Origin: an uncultured Bacteroidales bacterium
GTDB taxonomy: Bacteria; Bacteroidota; Bacteroidia; Bacteroidales; Muribaculaceae
Direction of reading: 5' to 3'
DNA length: 64,000 nt
NCBI GenBank assembly: GCA_902776955.1
Contig: CACYSG010000002.1
Span: 1-64,000, forward strand
Shown: piece after piece, positions 17,628-27,820 of the stretch
How positions within the stretch are numbered: position 1 is the first letter of the stretch
Layout of the letters: each line of letters starts with the position of its first letter
Position numbers and translations under genes: made by a program
Notes under the pieces: generated by a model
Databases searched by the model: none
Told to the model about the DNA's origin: nothing
Seen by the model: only the letters and a program-made list of their open reading frames with translations

Positions 17628-20486
17628 ATGAAGAGCGTAAAAAAGTATCTGACTATGAACAAGAGAAGATTGTTCGCAGTCCTGTTGCTGTTGGCGGTGG
17701 TGTGCAGCACCAACGTGGTCAACGCCCAGTTGCAGCCTCTGCCAGTGGATGATGCCGTGAGAATCGGCAAGCTGGACAACGGTTTGACCTATTATATCCG
17801 TCACAACGATTATCCCGAGCATCGTGCCAACTTCTATATCGCCCAGCGCGTGGGCTCGATGCAGGAAGAGGAGCACCAGCGTGGTCTGGCTCACTTCCTG
17901 GAGCACATGGCCTTTAACGGCAGCGAGCATTTCAAGGGCAACGGCATCATCGATTACACCCGCACCCTGGGTGTGGCCTTCGGCCCCGACTTGAATGCAG
18001 GCACCGGTTTTAACCATACCGTATATCACGTCAACAACGTGCCCACTGCCCGCCAGAGCGCCCTGGATTCCTGCCTTCTCATTCTCAAGGACTGGAGCCA
18101 CGGCCTGCTGCTCGAGGATGATGAGATTGACAAGGAGCGTGGCGTCATCCACCAGGAGTGGAGAACACGTCCGTACCAGAAACGCATGCTGGAGAATATG
18201 CTCCCCGCCGTTTATCCCGACTCCAAGTACGCCAACCGCATGATTATCGGTCTGATGGACGTGATTGATAATTTCCCCTATCAGGCCCTGCGCGACTATT
18301 ACCACAAGTGGTACCGTCCCGACAATCAGGCCCTGGTTATCGTGGGCGATGTGGATGTGGACCATACCGAGGCCATGATTCGTGAGTTGTTCAAGGACAT
18401 CCCCGTTGATCCCAACAGCCCCAAGGTGGAGCCTTTCCCCGTTCCCGACAACGAAGAGGGCATCTACTTTGTCAACTCCGATAAAGAAATGGCCCAGAAT
18501 CAGGTCGAGCTGATGTTCAAGCATGACATCATTGACCGTGAAATGAAGAATAGCGTCAATTACCTGTTTATCAACTACATGATGGACGCTATGTCCACGA
18601 TGCTCAACGGCCGTTTCATGGAAAAGATGCAGGAAGAAGATTGCCCGTACCTGGGAGCTCGCTGCAGCGACGGCCCCTATCTCATTGCCAACACCAAGGA
18701 CGCGTTGGCTTTCTCCATCGTCCCCAAACAAGGCGAGACCGAGCAGGCATTGCAGGCTGTCATGACCGAATTGTTGAGAGCCAGGCAATATGGCTTCACC
18801 AACACCGAATATGTGCGTGCCCAGGAAGAGTTGATGAGCCAGCTCGAGCAGCGGTATAACGAGCGCGATAAAATCAGTAACAACGAATATGGCGTTGAGT
18901 ATTATACCAACTTCCTGGATGGCGAGCCCATCGTCTCGATTGAGAATGAATATGCCATCATGAGCCAGATGGTGCCCAATGTCCCCTTTGAGGTAATCAA
19001 TCAGACCCTCCAGCAGATATTGGCCAGTGCAGTGGCCGACACCGACAAGAATTTGGTGGTGGTGAGCTATGAATCCGATGGCGAGGGCGCCGTTCATTCC
19101 ACGAGCGAGAGCCTTAAGGCCGCCATCGATCAAGCCCGCGTGACCCCCATCGAGGCCTATGTTGACGACGTGAAGCAGGAGCCGCTGCTCGCCCAGTTGC
19201 CCAAGCCCGGCAAGATCACCAAGAAGAGCGTCAATACCGCGCTGGGTTATACCGACCTCACCCTGAGCAATGGCGCCCGTGTCATGCTCAAGAAGACCGA
19301 CTTCAACCAGAACGAAATCAAGATGTTTGCCATTCGTCGTGGCGGCATGTCGCTCTATGACGAGAAAGACGCAGCCAGCATCAAGATGATGCGCGCCATC
19401 AATTCGGTGGTTGACCTGGGCGGATTCAATCCCAGTGACATCAGTAAGGCCTTGTCTGGCAAGCAGGTAGGCGTATCCTACATGTGCGACCAGTATCACG
19501 ATGGCCTGATGGGCAATTCCACCGTCAAGGACATTGAAACGATGTTCCAGCTGATGTATCTCAACTTCACCGATATGCGCAAGAATGAGTCGAACTTCAA
19601 TAAGGTCATGTCGCAGCAGGGTGCCCTTCTTGCCAACCTGTCGAGCAACCTGGATGCTATCCTGTTCGATTCTATCAGCAATTCGGTCTATAACCACGAC
19701 TGGCGAGTAAGAAATATGAAGATTGAGGATTTGCCCAATGTTAACCTTGACCGCATGGTACAGATTGCCCGCGAGAGCATGGCAAATGCTGCCGACTATA
19801 CCTTCATCTTCACGGGCTCGTTTGATGAAGAGACCATCTGCCCGCTCATCGAGCAGTACATCGCTTCGCTGCCCAGCAAGAAAGGCAAGAAGAGCAATTG
19901 GCGAAATGTGGCCAACGTCAGTGCCGGCGAAGTCGTCAACCACTTCGATGCCAAGATGGAAACGCCCAAGGTTCAGGCCTATGTGGTATGGCATGACGAA
20001 ACGATGCCCGTGAGCTTTGAGACCAAAGTCAAGGCCAAGATCCTGTGTGATGTGCTCGGAAAAGTCTATATGCAGAAGATTCGCGAGGATGCCGGTGCCA
20101 CCTATACCGTGAGTACAAACTACTCTGCCCAGATGCTGGGTGACACCCCCATGACCGTGGTTGAAGTGTTGTGCCCGTTGAAGCCCGATTTCACTCAACA
20201 AGCGCTTGACATCATCAACGAGGAAATGTTGAAGGCTTGCAGCAACATCGATGCCGGAACCATCAACGAGATCAAGGAAGACCTGCTCAAGAGCTATGCC
20301 ACGCACGTTAAGACCAATGATTACTGGACGAACGTCTTGCTCGAGTACGGCACGACAGGACTTGACCTGTACACCGGATGGGAGGATATCATCCGCTCCC
20401 AGACCCCCGAAACGATTTCGGCCTTCGCCCGCCAGCTGGTTGAGGGCGGCAATAGGGTAGAGGTGGTGATGAGCCCCGCCGAATAA
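17628..20486 (+). CDS. Periplasmic M16 (insulinase/pitrilysin) family zinc peptidase
   Basis: 952 residues, two M16 halves. A signal peptide (RRLFAVLLLLAVVCSTNVVNAQ) ends near residue 34; a second in-frame ATG at 17655 (MNKRRLF) is an alternative start. The inverted zinc motif HFLEH is at 89-93 (HxxEH) in the N-terminal half; the C-terminal half lacks it, as usual. Enzymes of this group degrade peptides in the periplasm or on the cell surface. The gene stands alone, flanked upstream by the minisatellite and downstream by a clear terminator. Confidence 0.92.
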   Translation: MKSVKKYLTMNKRRLFAVLLLLAVVCSTNVVNAQLQPLPVDDAVRIGKLDNGLTYYIRHNDYPEHRANFYIAQRVGSMQEEEHQRGLAHFLEHMAFNGSEHFKGNGIIDYTRTLGVAFGPDLNAGTGFNHTVYHVNNVPTARQSALDSCLLILKDWSHGLLLEDDEIDKERGVIHQEWRTRPYQKRMLENMLPAVYPDSKYANRMIIGLMDVIDNFPYQALRDYYHKWYRPDNQALVIVGDVDVDHTEAMIRELFKDIPVDPNSPKVEPFPVPDNEEGIYFVNSDKEMAQNQVELMFKHDIIDREMKNSVNYLFINYMMDAMSTMLNGRFMEKMQEEDCPYLGARCSDGPYLIANTKDALAFSIVPKQGETEQALQAVMTELLRARQYGFTNTEYVRAQEELMSQLEQRYNERDKISNNEYGVEYYTNFLDGEPIVSIENEYAIMSQMVPNVPFEVINQTLQQILASAVADTDKNLVVVSYESDGEGAVHSTSESLKAAIDQARVTPIEAYVDDVKQEPLLAQLPKPGKITKKSVNTALGYTDLTLSNGARVMLKKTDFNQNEIKMFAIRRGGMSLYDEKDAASIKMMRAINSVVDLGGFNPSDISKALSGKQVGVSYMCDQYHDGLMGNSTVKDIETMFQLMYLNFTDMRKNESNFNKVMSQQGALLANLSSNLDAILFDSISNSVYNHDWRVRNMKIEDLPNVNLDRMVQIARESMANAADYTFIFTGSFDEETICPLIEQYIASLPSKKGKKSNWRNVANVSAGEVVNHFDAKMETPKVQAYVVWHDETMPVSFETKVKAKILCDVLGKVYMQKIREDAGATYTVSTNYSAQMLGDTPMTVVEVLCPLKPDFTQQALDIINEEMLKACSNIDAGTINEIKEDLLKSYATHVKTNDYWTNVLLEYGTTGLDLYTGWEDIIRSQTPETISAFARQLVEGGNRVEVVMSPAE

Positions 20487-20529
20487 GGACAAGATTTGAA
20501 TAGTCAATTTTTTGAGGTTTCCATAATGA

Positions 20530-20569
20530 GAAGCCGGTGGATTCGGAGGGAATCGCCGGCTTCGTTTTT
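20530..20569 (+). terminator. Terminator of the M16 peptidase gene
   Basis: Stem GAAGCCGG/CCGGCTTC with an inner GATTC/GAATC pair, then GTTTTTG; 43 bp after the stop codon. Confidence 0.8.
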
Positions 20570-20589
20570 GCAGTGGTTTAGGGTTTAGA

Positions 20590-20632
20590 GGGGGCCGAGG
20601 CTGAGCCTCGGCACAGGGGACCGCTTTAACGG
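20590..20632. repeat. Palindromic REP-like element
   Basis: Perfect palindrome GCCGAGGC-TGA-GCCTCGGC followed by ACAGGGGACCGC, the same tail as at 5549-5580 with a different stem. Confidence 0.65.
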
Positions 20633-20746
20633 TCGCTTTTGTTGAAAATAGAGCGCAAGGGGATGCAGAAAGATTGCGGTTTTGTTAAATAATCTTAAAA
20701 ATTATGAATGGTAATATCGTTTTGAGGCTGTTTTACACCTTAAATA

Positions 20747-20777
20747 TTGCGTGAATGCGGGAAAAAGAGTACTTTTG
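20747..20777 (+). promoter_or_regulatory. Promoter of rimP-nusA-infB
   Basis: TTG at 20747-20749, 20-bp gap, TACTTTTG at 20770-20777: a full Bacteroidetes -33/-7 pair at the right spacing. Leader to rimP is about 160 nt and contains TTTAGAG tandem repeats at 20862-20894. Confidence 0.7.
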
Positions 20778-20859
20778 CGCCAGCATTCGTGAGAGGGGGC
20801 GTTTGGGCTTCCTCGTTTTTATTATAAATCTAACGCGGGCTAGTGCCCGTCGTTTGGAG

Positions 20860-20894
20860 TTTAGAGTTTAGAGTTTAGGGTTTAGAGTTTAGAG
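20860..20894. repeat. 7-bp tandem repeat (GTTTAGA) in the rimP leader
   Basis: Five near-identical units of GTTTAGA/GTTTAGG. Lies in the transcribed leader of rimP; no other signal seen. Confidence 0.75.
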
Positions 20895-20940
20895 TGCTTT
20901 TACTTTGGCTTGAGAACCTATAAAGTAAAAAATTGGACCG

Positions 20941-21408
20941 ATGATCGACAAGACGGAACTGGAAAAAGTGATTAACGAGGCCCTGGAGGGCACCAAGATG
21001 TTTCTTGTCACCCTCAAGGTGAGCAAGGACAACATCATTGACGTGGCGCTGGACAGCGAAGAGGACATCACTATCGACGACTGTGTGGCGGTGAACGACG
21101 CCGTGCTCGACGCTTTTGACCGCGATACGGGCGAGGACTACGAGTTGACGGTGGGTTCCTATGGCATCACGTCGCCGCTGCTGCTGCCCAGGCAGTACCG
21201 CAAGAACATCGGCGGTGAGGTCGAGGTGCTGACCTGCGACGGTCGCAAGCTCAAGGGCGTCCTTGCCGATGCCGACGACGAAGGCTTCACGCTGACGATG
21301 ACCGTCAAGCGCAAGCTCGAGGGCAAGAAGCGCCCCGAGCTGGTCGAGGAGCAGGAACGGTTCAATTACAGTGACATCAAATACACAAAAAATATCATCA
21401 AAATCTAG
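20941..21408 (+). CDS. rimP: Ribosome maturation factor RimP
   Basis: 155 residues, normal length. The N-terminal part (IDVALDSEEDITIDDCVAVNDAV) and C-terminal SH3-like part (GEVEVLTCDGRKLKGVLADADDEGF, split across residues of about 95-120) match RimP, which helps 30S subunit assembly. It is first in the order rimP-nusA-infB, which is strongly conserved among bacteria. Confidence 0.95.
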   Translation: MIDKTELEKVINEALEGTKMFLVTLKVSKDNIIDVALDSEEDITIDDCVAVNDAVLDAFDRDTGEDYELTVGSYGITSPLLLPRQYRKNIGGEVEVLTCDGRKLKGVLADADDEGFTLTMTVKRKLEGKKRPELVEEQERFNYSDIKYTKNIIKI

Positions 21409-21498
21409 CTTTTGGCGATTGGCATTTAGCATCACGGCCGGTATGATCAACGGCTAACAGCTAAGGGCTAACACTAATGGCTAAAGACAAAAAACATT

Positions 21499-22749
21499 AT
21501 GGCTAGAAGAGAAGAAGCGGTCAACATGACCGAACAGTTTGCCGAGTTTAAAGATCTCAAGGACATCGACAAGACGACACTCATCAGTGTGCTGGAGGAG
21601 TCCTTCCGCAGCGTGCTGTCCAAGATGTTCGGCAATGACGATAACTTTGACGTGATCGTGAACCCCGACAAGGGTGACTGCGAAATCTATCAGAACCTGG
21701 AAGTCGTTGAGGATGGTGAGGTGGAGAACCCCAACAAGCAGATCTCGCTGAGCGAGGCCCGCGCCGACGACGACCCCGACTGTGAGGTGGGCGAGGAGCA
21801 CACCCGCAAGATTGACTTTGCCAAATTCGGACGTCGTGCTATCCTTAACCTGCGTCAGACGCTGGCCAGCAAGATTCTTGACCTGCAGAAGGATGCCATC
21901 TTCAACAAGTTCAAGCCCCTTGAGGGTCAACTGGTGGCTGGCGAGGTCTATCAGGTGTGGAAACGCGAGGTGCTGTTGCTCGACGAGGAGAAGAACGAGC
22001 TGATTCTGCCCAAGGATCAGCAGATTCCCACCGACATCTACCGCAAGGGCGATGTCGTGCGTGCCGTCATCGAGAACGTGGACAACGAGAACAACAACCC
22101 CAAGATCATCGTATCGCGCACTAGCCAGAACTTCCTGCGCCGCCTGTTCGAGCAGGAGGTGCCCGAGATTCATGACGGCCTCATCGTCATCCGTGCCGTG
22201 GCACGCATCCCCGGTGAGAGGGCCAAGATTGCCGTCGAGAGCTATGATGACCGTATCGACCCCGTGGGCGCCTGCGTCGGTGTGAAGGGTGCTCGCATCC
22301 ATGGCATCGTTCGCGAGTTGCGTAACGAGAACATCGATGTCATCAATTACACGAGCAATCCCCAGCTGCTCATCCAGCGTGCCCTGAGTCCCGCTAAGAT
22401 CTCGTCTATCCGTCTGGATAACGAGGAGAAGCATGCCGAGGTGTTCCTGCGTCCCGAGGAGGTGTCGCTGGCCATCGGTAAGGGCGGCCTCAACATCAAG
22501 TTGGCAAGCATCCTCACGGGTTACAGCATCGATGTTTATCGCGATGTCGAGACCGAGGAGGATATCTACCTCGATGAGTTCAAGGACGAGGTTGACGAGT
22601 GGGTAATCGAGGCACTCAAGAATGTGGGTCTCGCCACCGCCAAGTCGGTGCTGCGCACCCCGCGTGAGGAGCTCATTGACCGCGCCGACCTTGAGGAAGG
22701 CACGGTTGACAACCTGCTGGAGATCCTCAAGGCTGAGTTTGAGGAGTAA
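21499..22749 (+). CDS. nusA: Transcription termination/antitermination factor NusA
   Basis: 416 residues. N-terminal RNA-polymerase-binding domain (1-130), S1 domain (about 135-205, EGQLVAGEVYQVW), then two KH domains (VGVKGARIHGIVREL near 256-270 and IGKGGLNIKLAS near 324-335). The long acidic C-terminal repeats of E. coli NusA are absent, with a short helix-hairpin-helix-like end (LATAKSVLRTPREELIDRADL). Binds RNA polymerase and nascent RNA to control pausing and termination. Between rimP and infB, as expected. Confidence 0.96.
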   Translation: MARREEAVNMTEQFAEFKDLKDIDKTTLISVLEESFRSVLSKMFGNDDNFDVIVNPDKGDCEIYQNLEVVEDGEVENPNKQISLSEARADDDPDCEVGEEHTRKIDFAKFGRRAILNLRQTLASKILDLQKDAIFNKFKPLEGQLVAGEVYQVWKREVLLLDEEKNELILPKDQQIPTDIYRKGDVVRAVIENVDNENNNPKIIVSRTSQNFLRRLFEQEVPEIHDGLIVIRAVARIPGERAKIAVESYDDRIDPVGACVGVKGARIHGIVRELRNENIDVINYTSNPQLLIQRALSPAKISSIRLDNEEKHAEVFLRPEEVSLAIGKGGLNIKLASILTGYSIDVYRDVETEEDIYLDEFKDEVDEWVIEALKNVGLATAKSVLRTPREELIDRADLEEGTVDNLLEILKAEFEE

Positions 22750-22875
22750 TCCTTGCTTGAGGCGTCACACCGGTATCACTAGTTACACAACCCAATATTA
22801 TTTCACTTTTTCAACAAGAGACTATTATAAAAGCCCAAGGCATATTGCCGAAAGCGAACAGATAAAAAACATTAT

Positions 22876-25671
22876 ATGGCGATAAAGATCAGTAAAGTCA
22901 TTAAAGACCTGAATGTGGGTAGGCAGACCATTGAAGAGTTCCTGCACAAGAAGGGCATTGAAATCGATGCTAGCATCAACGCGCGCATCGAGGAAAGTGT
23001 CTATGAGATGCTTGTCAAGGAATTCAAGCCCGACATGGACCTCAAGAACAAGTCGGACAAGATGGCTACCGAGCGCCAGAAGGACAAGGCCAAGCACAGT
23101 GCAGCCAAGGAATCGCGCGAAATCAAGACCGTGGTGCCGGGACAGAAGCCCACGTTCCTGGGCAAGATCGACCTTGATGCCAGTGGCAAGCCCAAACCTG
23201 CGGCCCCGAAGTCTGAACCCAAACCCGAGCCTGTAGCCGAGACGCCCGCTCCGAGTCCGGTTGAGGAGAAACCCGTCGTTCCCGAGCCCGAGGAGGTAAC
23301 CGTTGTTGCCGCCCCGGCTGAACCCGAACCCGCTCCCGTCGAGGTCGCCCCCGTGGCTCCCGCCGAGCCCGAGGAGGTTGTCACTCCCGAACCCGAGCCC
23401 GTTGTTGAGGACGAACCCGTCGTCGAGGACGAGAAAGATGACGTGGAGGAGGATGACAATGTCATCAAGCCCGTTGTCGTGGGTCCGCAACTCAAGGTCG
23501 TGGGTAAGGTTGACCTGGCTACAATCAACCAGCAAACGCGTCCTCGCAAGAAGAGCAAGGAGGAGAAGCGCAACGAGCGCATCGCCAAGGCTCAGGCCGA
23601 GAACGCCGGCAAGAAGAAGCGCAAACGCATCGGCAAGGAGAAGGTCGATATCGAGACCGCCGGCAACCAGCCCGCATCGCAGCCCGGCAAGGGCCGTGGC
23701 GGCAAGGATGACCAGGGCGGCAAGCGCGGTAAAGACAAGAAGGCCAACCGCAAGCCGTTGCGTCCCGAGGTCAGCGAGGAGGATGTCCAGCGCCAGATGA
23801 AGGAGACGCTGGCACGCCTCACCGCCAAGCCCACCAAGAAGGCCGCCAACCGTCGCCGCGAGAAGCGAGAGGAGCACCGCGAGGAGGCCCGCGAGGAGGC
23901 AGCACTGGCAGCAGCACAGAGCAAGACGTTGAAGCTCACCGAGTTTGTCACGGCCAATGACTTGGCCATGATGATGAATGTGCCCATCAACAAGGTTATC
24001 GCCACTTGTATGAACCTGGGCGTGATGGTGAGCATCAACCAGCGACTGGACGCCGAGACCATCAACATCGTTGCCGACGAATTCGGCTTCAAGACCGAAT
24101 ATACCAGTGCCGAGGTTGTCGAGGCCATCAGTGAAGAGGAGGACAAGCCCGAAGATCTCGTGCAGCGTCCCCCCGTTGTCACCGTCATGGGTCACGTGGA
24201 CCACGGTAAGACCTCGTTGCTGGACTACATCCGCAACTCTAACGTCATTGCCGGTGAGGCCGGCGGTATCACCCAGCACATCGGTGCCTATAACGTGAAA
24301 CTGCCCAACGGCCGCCGTATCACCTTCCTGGATACCCCTGGTCACGAGGCGTTTACCGCTATGCGTGCCCGTGGTGCCAAGGTGACCGACATCGTTATCG
24401 TGATTGTCGCTGCCGACGACAGCGTCATGCCGCAGACCATCGAGGCCCTCAACCACGCCTCGGCTGCCGGCGTGCCCATCATCTTCGCCATCAACAAGAT
24501 TGACAAGCCGGGTGCCAACCCCGAGAAGATCAAGGAGGAGCTTGCCAACCTCAACTACCTCGTCGAGGACTGGGGCGGCAAGTACCAGAGCCAGGATATC
24601 TCGGCCAAGAAGGGCATCGGCGTGGAAGAGCTCATGGAGAAGGTGCTGCTCGAGGCCGACATGCTCGACCTCAAGGCCAACCCCAACCGCAAGGCTACGG
24701 GTTCCATCATCGAGTCGTCGCTCGACAAGGGACGAGGCTATATCGCCACGGTGCTCGTCGATAACGGCACGTTGCGCGTGGGCGACATCGTCCTTGCCGG
24801 TACCCACTTCGGTAAGGTGAAGGCGATGTTCAACGAGCGTAATGCCCGCATCACCGAGAGCGGTCCCTCGACCCCGGCGCTGATTCTTGGACTTGACGGT
24901 GCCCCGACGGCAGGTGACAAGTTCAATGTCATGGATACCGACCAGGAGGCCCGCCAGATCGCAAACAAGCGCGAGCAGCTGCAGCGTGAGCTTAGCCGCC
25001 GCACCCAGCACCGTGTGAGCCTTGAGGATATCGGCCGCCGCCGTGCCCTGGGTGAGTTCCACGAGCTCAATATCATCGTCAAGGGTGATGTGGACGGCTC
25101 CATCGAGGCCTTGAGCGACTCGCTCATCAAGCTCTCGACCCCCGAGGTTCAGGTTAACGTCATCCACAAGGCCGTGGGTGCTATCACCGAGAGCGATGTT
25201 ACCCTGGCAGCAGCCAGCGACGCCTACATCGTGGGCTTCCAGGTGCGTCCGTCGGCTTCGGCCAAGCGAGCCGCCGAGCAGGAGGGTGTTGACATCCGTC
25301 TCTACTCCATCATCTATGACGCCATCGAGGAGGTCAAGAGCGCTATGGAGGGTATGCTCCAGCCCGACATCAAGGAAGAAGTTACCGGCAGCGCCGAGGT
25401 GCGCCAGGTTTACCACATCAGCAAGGTGGGTACCATCGCCGGAGCCATGGTTGTCGAGGGCAAGATCAAGCGCGGCAGCAAGGTGCGCCTGATTCGCGAC
25501 GGTATCGTTATCCACACGGGCGAGCTCGCATCGCTCAAGCGCTTCAAGGACGACGTGAAGGAGGTTACCAGCGGTTATGACTGCGGTTTGAGCCTCAAGA
25601 CCTTCAACGACCTGCAGGAGATGGATATCGTCGAGGCATTCGAGGAGATCGAGGTTCACAAGACCTTGTAA
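22876..25671 (+). CDS. infB: Translation initiation factor IF-2
   Basis: 931 residues. A short IF2_N domain (1-50) is followed by a long proline/glutamate then lysine/arginine-rich linker (about 65-330). The G domain starts near 434 with GHVDHGKTS (G1), then DTPGHEAF (G3) and NKID (G4). C-terminal domains II-IV complete the protein. IF-2 places initiator tRNA on the ribosome in a GTP-dependent step. The linker's codons are repetitive but the frame is intact. folK follows 8 bp after the stop. Confidence 0.97.
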   Translation: MAIKISKVIKDLNVGRQTIEEFLHKKGIEIDASINARIEESVYEMLVKEFKPDMDLKNKSDKMATERQKDKAKHSAAKESREIKTVVPGQKPTFLGKIDLDASGKPKPAAPKSEPKPEPVAETPAPSPVEEKPVVPEPEEVTVVAAPAEPEPAPVEVAPVAPAEPEEVVTPEPEPVVEDEPVVEDEKDDVEEDDNVIKPVVVGPQLKVVGKVDLATINQQTRPRKKSKEEKRNERIAKAQAENAGKKKRKRIGKEKVDIETAGNQPASQPGKGRGGKDDQGGKRGKDKKANRKPLRPEVSEEDVQRQMKETLARLTAKPTKKAANRRREKREEHREEAREEAALAAAQSKTLKLTEFVTANDLAMMMNVPINKVIATCMNLGVMVSINQRLDAETINIVADEFGFKTEYTSAEVVEAISEEEDKPEDLVQRPPVVTVMGHVDHGKTSLLDYIRNSNVIAGEAGGITQHIGAYNVKLPNGRRITFLDTPGHEAFTAMRARGAKVTDIVIVIVAADDSVMPQTIEALNHASAAGVPIIFAINKIDKPGANPEKIKEELANLNYLVEDWGGKYQSQDISAKKGIGVEELMEKVLLEADMLDLKANPNRKATGSIIESSLDKGRGYIATVLVDNGTLRVGDIVLAGTHFGKVKAMFNERNARITESGPSTPALILGLDGAPTAGDKFNVMDTDQEARQIANKREQLQRELSRRTQHRVSLEDIGRRRALGEFHELNIIVKGDVDGSIEALSDSLIKLSTPEVQVNVIHKAVGAITESDVTLAAASDAYIVGFQVRPSASAKRAAEQEGVDIRLYSIIYDAIEEVKSAMEGMLQPDIKEEVTGSAEVRQVYHISKVGTIAGAMVVEGKIKRGSKVRLIRDGIVIHTGELASLKRFKDDVKEVTSGYDCGLSLKTFNDLQEMDIVEAFEEIEVHKTL

Positions 25672-25679
25672 TCAACCCG

Positions 25680-26156
25680 ATGGAATATTACCTCAATATA
25701 GGTAGCAATATGGGCGACCGGCGCGATAATCTCTATCGCGCCGTCGTTGCTCTTGTGGCTGGCAATGACCGATGTGCCGTCTCGTCGATTGTCGAGAGCG
25801 AGCCGTGGGGATTTGACAGCACAAACCGTTTCATGAATCTGGGCATGGTCCTGAGCAGCGACATGGAGCCCCAGGAAATGCTCGAGCACATCCACGACAT
25901 CGAGCGCGGCCTGGGCAGCGCATCCCACCGCGACGAGAGGGGGGGATATGTTGACCGGCTGGTGGATATCGACATCGTCGCGATAGACGACCTGGTGATT
26001 GACACCCCGACGCTGCAGGTTCCGCATCCCCATCTGCCGAAGCGCGACTTCTTCCTGCGGCCCATGATGGAGCTGGCACCTGACTGGCGCCATCCCGTCA
26101 CAGGCCTCACGGCGGCCCAGATGCTGGAACAGTTGTCAGGGGAACAGCCCCTATAA
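25680..26156 (+). CDS. folK: 2-amino-4-hydroxy-6-hydroxymethyldihydropteridine pyrophosphokinase
   Basis: 158 residues, normal for HPPK. It shows LNIGSNMGDRRDNL at the N-terminus, EPWGFDSTNRFMN (about 42-54), the Mg-ATP motif RLVDIDIV (about 97-104) and VPHPHLPKRDFFLRP (about 118-132). The enzyme transfers pyrophosphate from ATP to the pterin in folate synthesis. The start is 8 bp after the infB stop, so it is likely translated from the same mRNA. Confidence 0.95.
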   Translation: MEYYLNIGSNMGDRRDNLYRAVVALVAGNDRCAVSSIVESEPWGFDSTNRFMNLGMVLSSDMEPQEMLEHIHDIERGLGSASHRDERGGYVDRLVDIDIVAIDDLVIDTPTLQVPHPHLPKRDFFLRPMMELAPDWRHPVTGLTAAQMLEQLSGEQPL

Positions 26157-26310
26157 GGCGACCCCCTTGACGGTTATGGGTATTGGGGTCGCCTCCGGCG
26201 ACAATATGGATGCATTGTGGCACCGGGGGTGCCTGCCACTTCACTCGCTTCGCTCGTTTCATTAGCAGGTACCCCCGGTTACTCAGATGACACCCTCCGG
26301 GTGTTTCGCT
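26153..26310. repeat. Structured dispersed element, copy B
   Basis: GGCGACCCC...GGGGTCGCC and GTCGCC-TCC-GGCGAC hairpins lead into a 17-bp imperfect stem (ACCGGGGGTGCCTGCCA with TAGCAGGTACCCCCGGT, 15/17 paired) around CTCGCTTCGCTCGTTT, then GGTTACTCAGA and hairpin ACACCC-TCC-GGGTGT. This fills most of the 311-bp gap between folK and the convergent AraC gene. Nothing else is seen in the gap. Confidence 0.7.
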
Positions 26311-26467
26311 CGCAAAACAAATGTCCCTGCCTGATTCGCCACTTGAACAATGTTTACAGGGCACCCTAATGACTTTTATTGGTGTCAATGAGTTAACCAT
26401 CCGGCACCTGTAGAGGCGTTGAATATCAATACCTTATATTTGTGGGGCTTGTGGTGATGTAGTTGAA

Positions 26468-27364
26468 TTACTTGCCGTAGCCGTTGGCTTTGCGGTAGTT
26501 GTTTGGCGAGAGTCCCAAATGCTTTTTCACGTATTTACCGAAGAACGAGAGGTTGTCGAAGCGCATCTCGGTCGCCACTTCCTTGATACTCAGGTCGCTG
26601 TAGAGCAGTAGCTGCTTGATGCGGCTGATGACTGATGTGGCGATGAGTTCGCTGGCGGTGTAGTCGCTGTGCTTGCGGCAGACGCTGGTCAGGTACTTGG
26701 GAGAGACGCACAACTCGTCGGCATAGGACTTGACGCTGCGGTTGACATTGGAATTCTCGGACAGCAGAAGCATGAAGCGGCGGAAGATGCGGTCTCCCTG
26801 GCGCAGCATGTCATCGTCTTTGCCCTGATCGAGTTTCCTGTTGATATTTGCCAGCAGGTCATAGGCGAAGCAGCGGATGATGTCGCGCATGGTCTCGCGG
26901 CCGAAGTTCATCTCAGGATGGTCCATCTTGAACACGAGAAGTTCATAGTACTTGACCATCAGGTCCACTTCTTCCTGGCTGAGGGTGATGACCGGATTGG
27001 CGATGATGTGCATGATGGATTGCAGCAGTCCCTTGTTGAAGAACCCGAATCCCATGTCGATGCTCATGGCGCAAATCAGGCACGTGAAGTCGTCGCTGTG
27101 GCTCACATTGCCGATGACCGTCTTGCGGTCGACAAACAGCGAGTTGTTCTTCTCCAGCTGGTAGGGTACAGTGTTCAGTTCTACAGTAAGGTTGCCCTCG
27201 AGAACCATGACATAGGCGATGAAGTTGACCTGGAAGTGTTTCATCAGGCCCGGGATGGATGTGATGTTATCGGCAAAGAAAATTTCGCCATCATTGTACT
27301 TGAGGTTGTGATAAACCTCAGGAACATCAGTTAACTCGAGTTGTGTGATAGAATCAGGTTTCAT
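26468..27364 (-). CDS. AraC-family transcriptional regulator
   Basis: 298 residues. The N-terminal half is a cupin-like sensing region; the C-terminal 100 residues hold the paired helix-turn-helix of AraC proteins (ADELCVSPKYLTSVCRKHS, then IKEVATEMRFDNLSFFGKYVKKHLGLSPNNYRK). Ligand unknown. No metabolic operon adjoins it, so the target cannot be guessed from context. Its upstream region (27365-27516) ends at the terminator that once belonged to tRNA-Pro. Confidence 0.9.
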   Translation of the reverse strand: MKPDSITQLELTDVPEVYHNLKYNDGEIFFADNITSIPGLMKHFQVNFIAYVMVLEGNLTVELNTVPYQLEKNNSLFVDRKTVIGNVSHSDDFTCLICAMSIDMGFGFFNKGLLQSIMHIIANPVITLSQEEVDLMVKYYELLVFKMDHPEMNFGRETMRDIIRCFAYDLLANINRKLDQGKDDDMLRQGDRIFRRFMLLLSENSNVNRSVKSYADELCVSPKYLTSVCRKHSDYTASELIATSVISRIKQLLLYSDLSIKEVATEMRFDNLSFFGKYVKKHLGLSPNNYRKANGYGK

Positions 27365-27507
27365 AGTGGGGAGTTATTTTTTCAAGGCGCTAAAATACTG
27401 CTTTTATGCTACTCCTGCAAGTTTTTGTGGTAAAAATGCCTTCATGAGTGTTCCGAAAGGTCGATAGGATGATGTGGTATCGTGTTGCTGTCGGTCGCAT
27501 GAATGGA

Positions 27508-27549
27508 CAAAAGAAAGAGGCAACAAGTTCATTATAAACTTGTTGCCTC
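27508..27549 (-). terminator. Terminator, probably of the original tRNA-Pro locus
   Basis: A perfect 13-bp stem (GAGGCAACAAGTT with AACTTGTTGCCTC, 7-nt loop) is followed in the minus direction by TTTCTTTTG. It ends 4 bp from TGAGTCGG, the same layout as at tRNA-Pro 11.5 kb to the right. Confidence 0.75.
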
Positions 27550-27553
27550 TGCA

Positions 27554-27561
27554 TGAGTCGG
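27554..27561. other. Candidate attachment site (left)
   Basis: TGAGTCGG, identical to 39084-39091, which covers the last 4 bases of tRNA-Pro and 4 bases beyond. Eight bases alone are weak, but both copies sit 3-4 bp from a minus-strand terminator hairpin, and the span between them has integrase, Rep and restriction genes. Confidence 0.5.
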
Positions 27562-27820
27562 CTACCCTGACAAATTATCGAACTAAACGGTTCATTGATG
27601 ACTTCGATAAGGTCGTCAAGTTTTCAAAGTATTGTAAAACACTGAAATATAGCACGTTACATACAGGTAAAAATCAATAAAACCCGCTGTTTTGGGGCCG
27701 ATGGCGGGCGCGTGAACTGTCTGAGCCCCGTTGCTGAGTCTGCACCGCAGATTTTTTGGGGAGGAAACGTACTGTATTTACTTTCCTTACCTTATAATTA
27801 TATTTAAAAAAAGAAGAACA
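27562..27820. other. Left end of the island, gene-free
   Basis: AT-rich 260 bp between the attachment site and the first island gene, with one GC-rich patch (27690-27740). No gene is supported. It could hold the replication origin for the Rep-like protein, but no origin motif was recognised. Confidence 0.35.

Noticed and set aside
17601-20507. 968-residue frame antisense to the M16 peptidase
   Set aside because: It mirrors the peptidase, a clear family member with signal peptide and HxxEH; the antisense frame is open because of the codon bias.
22825-25659. 944-residue frame antisense to infB
   Set aside because: Shadow of IF-2; no independent start signal or domain.
27474-27680. Small frame at the left island end
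   Set aside because: It spans the terminator hairpin and the attachment site; no gene features.
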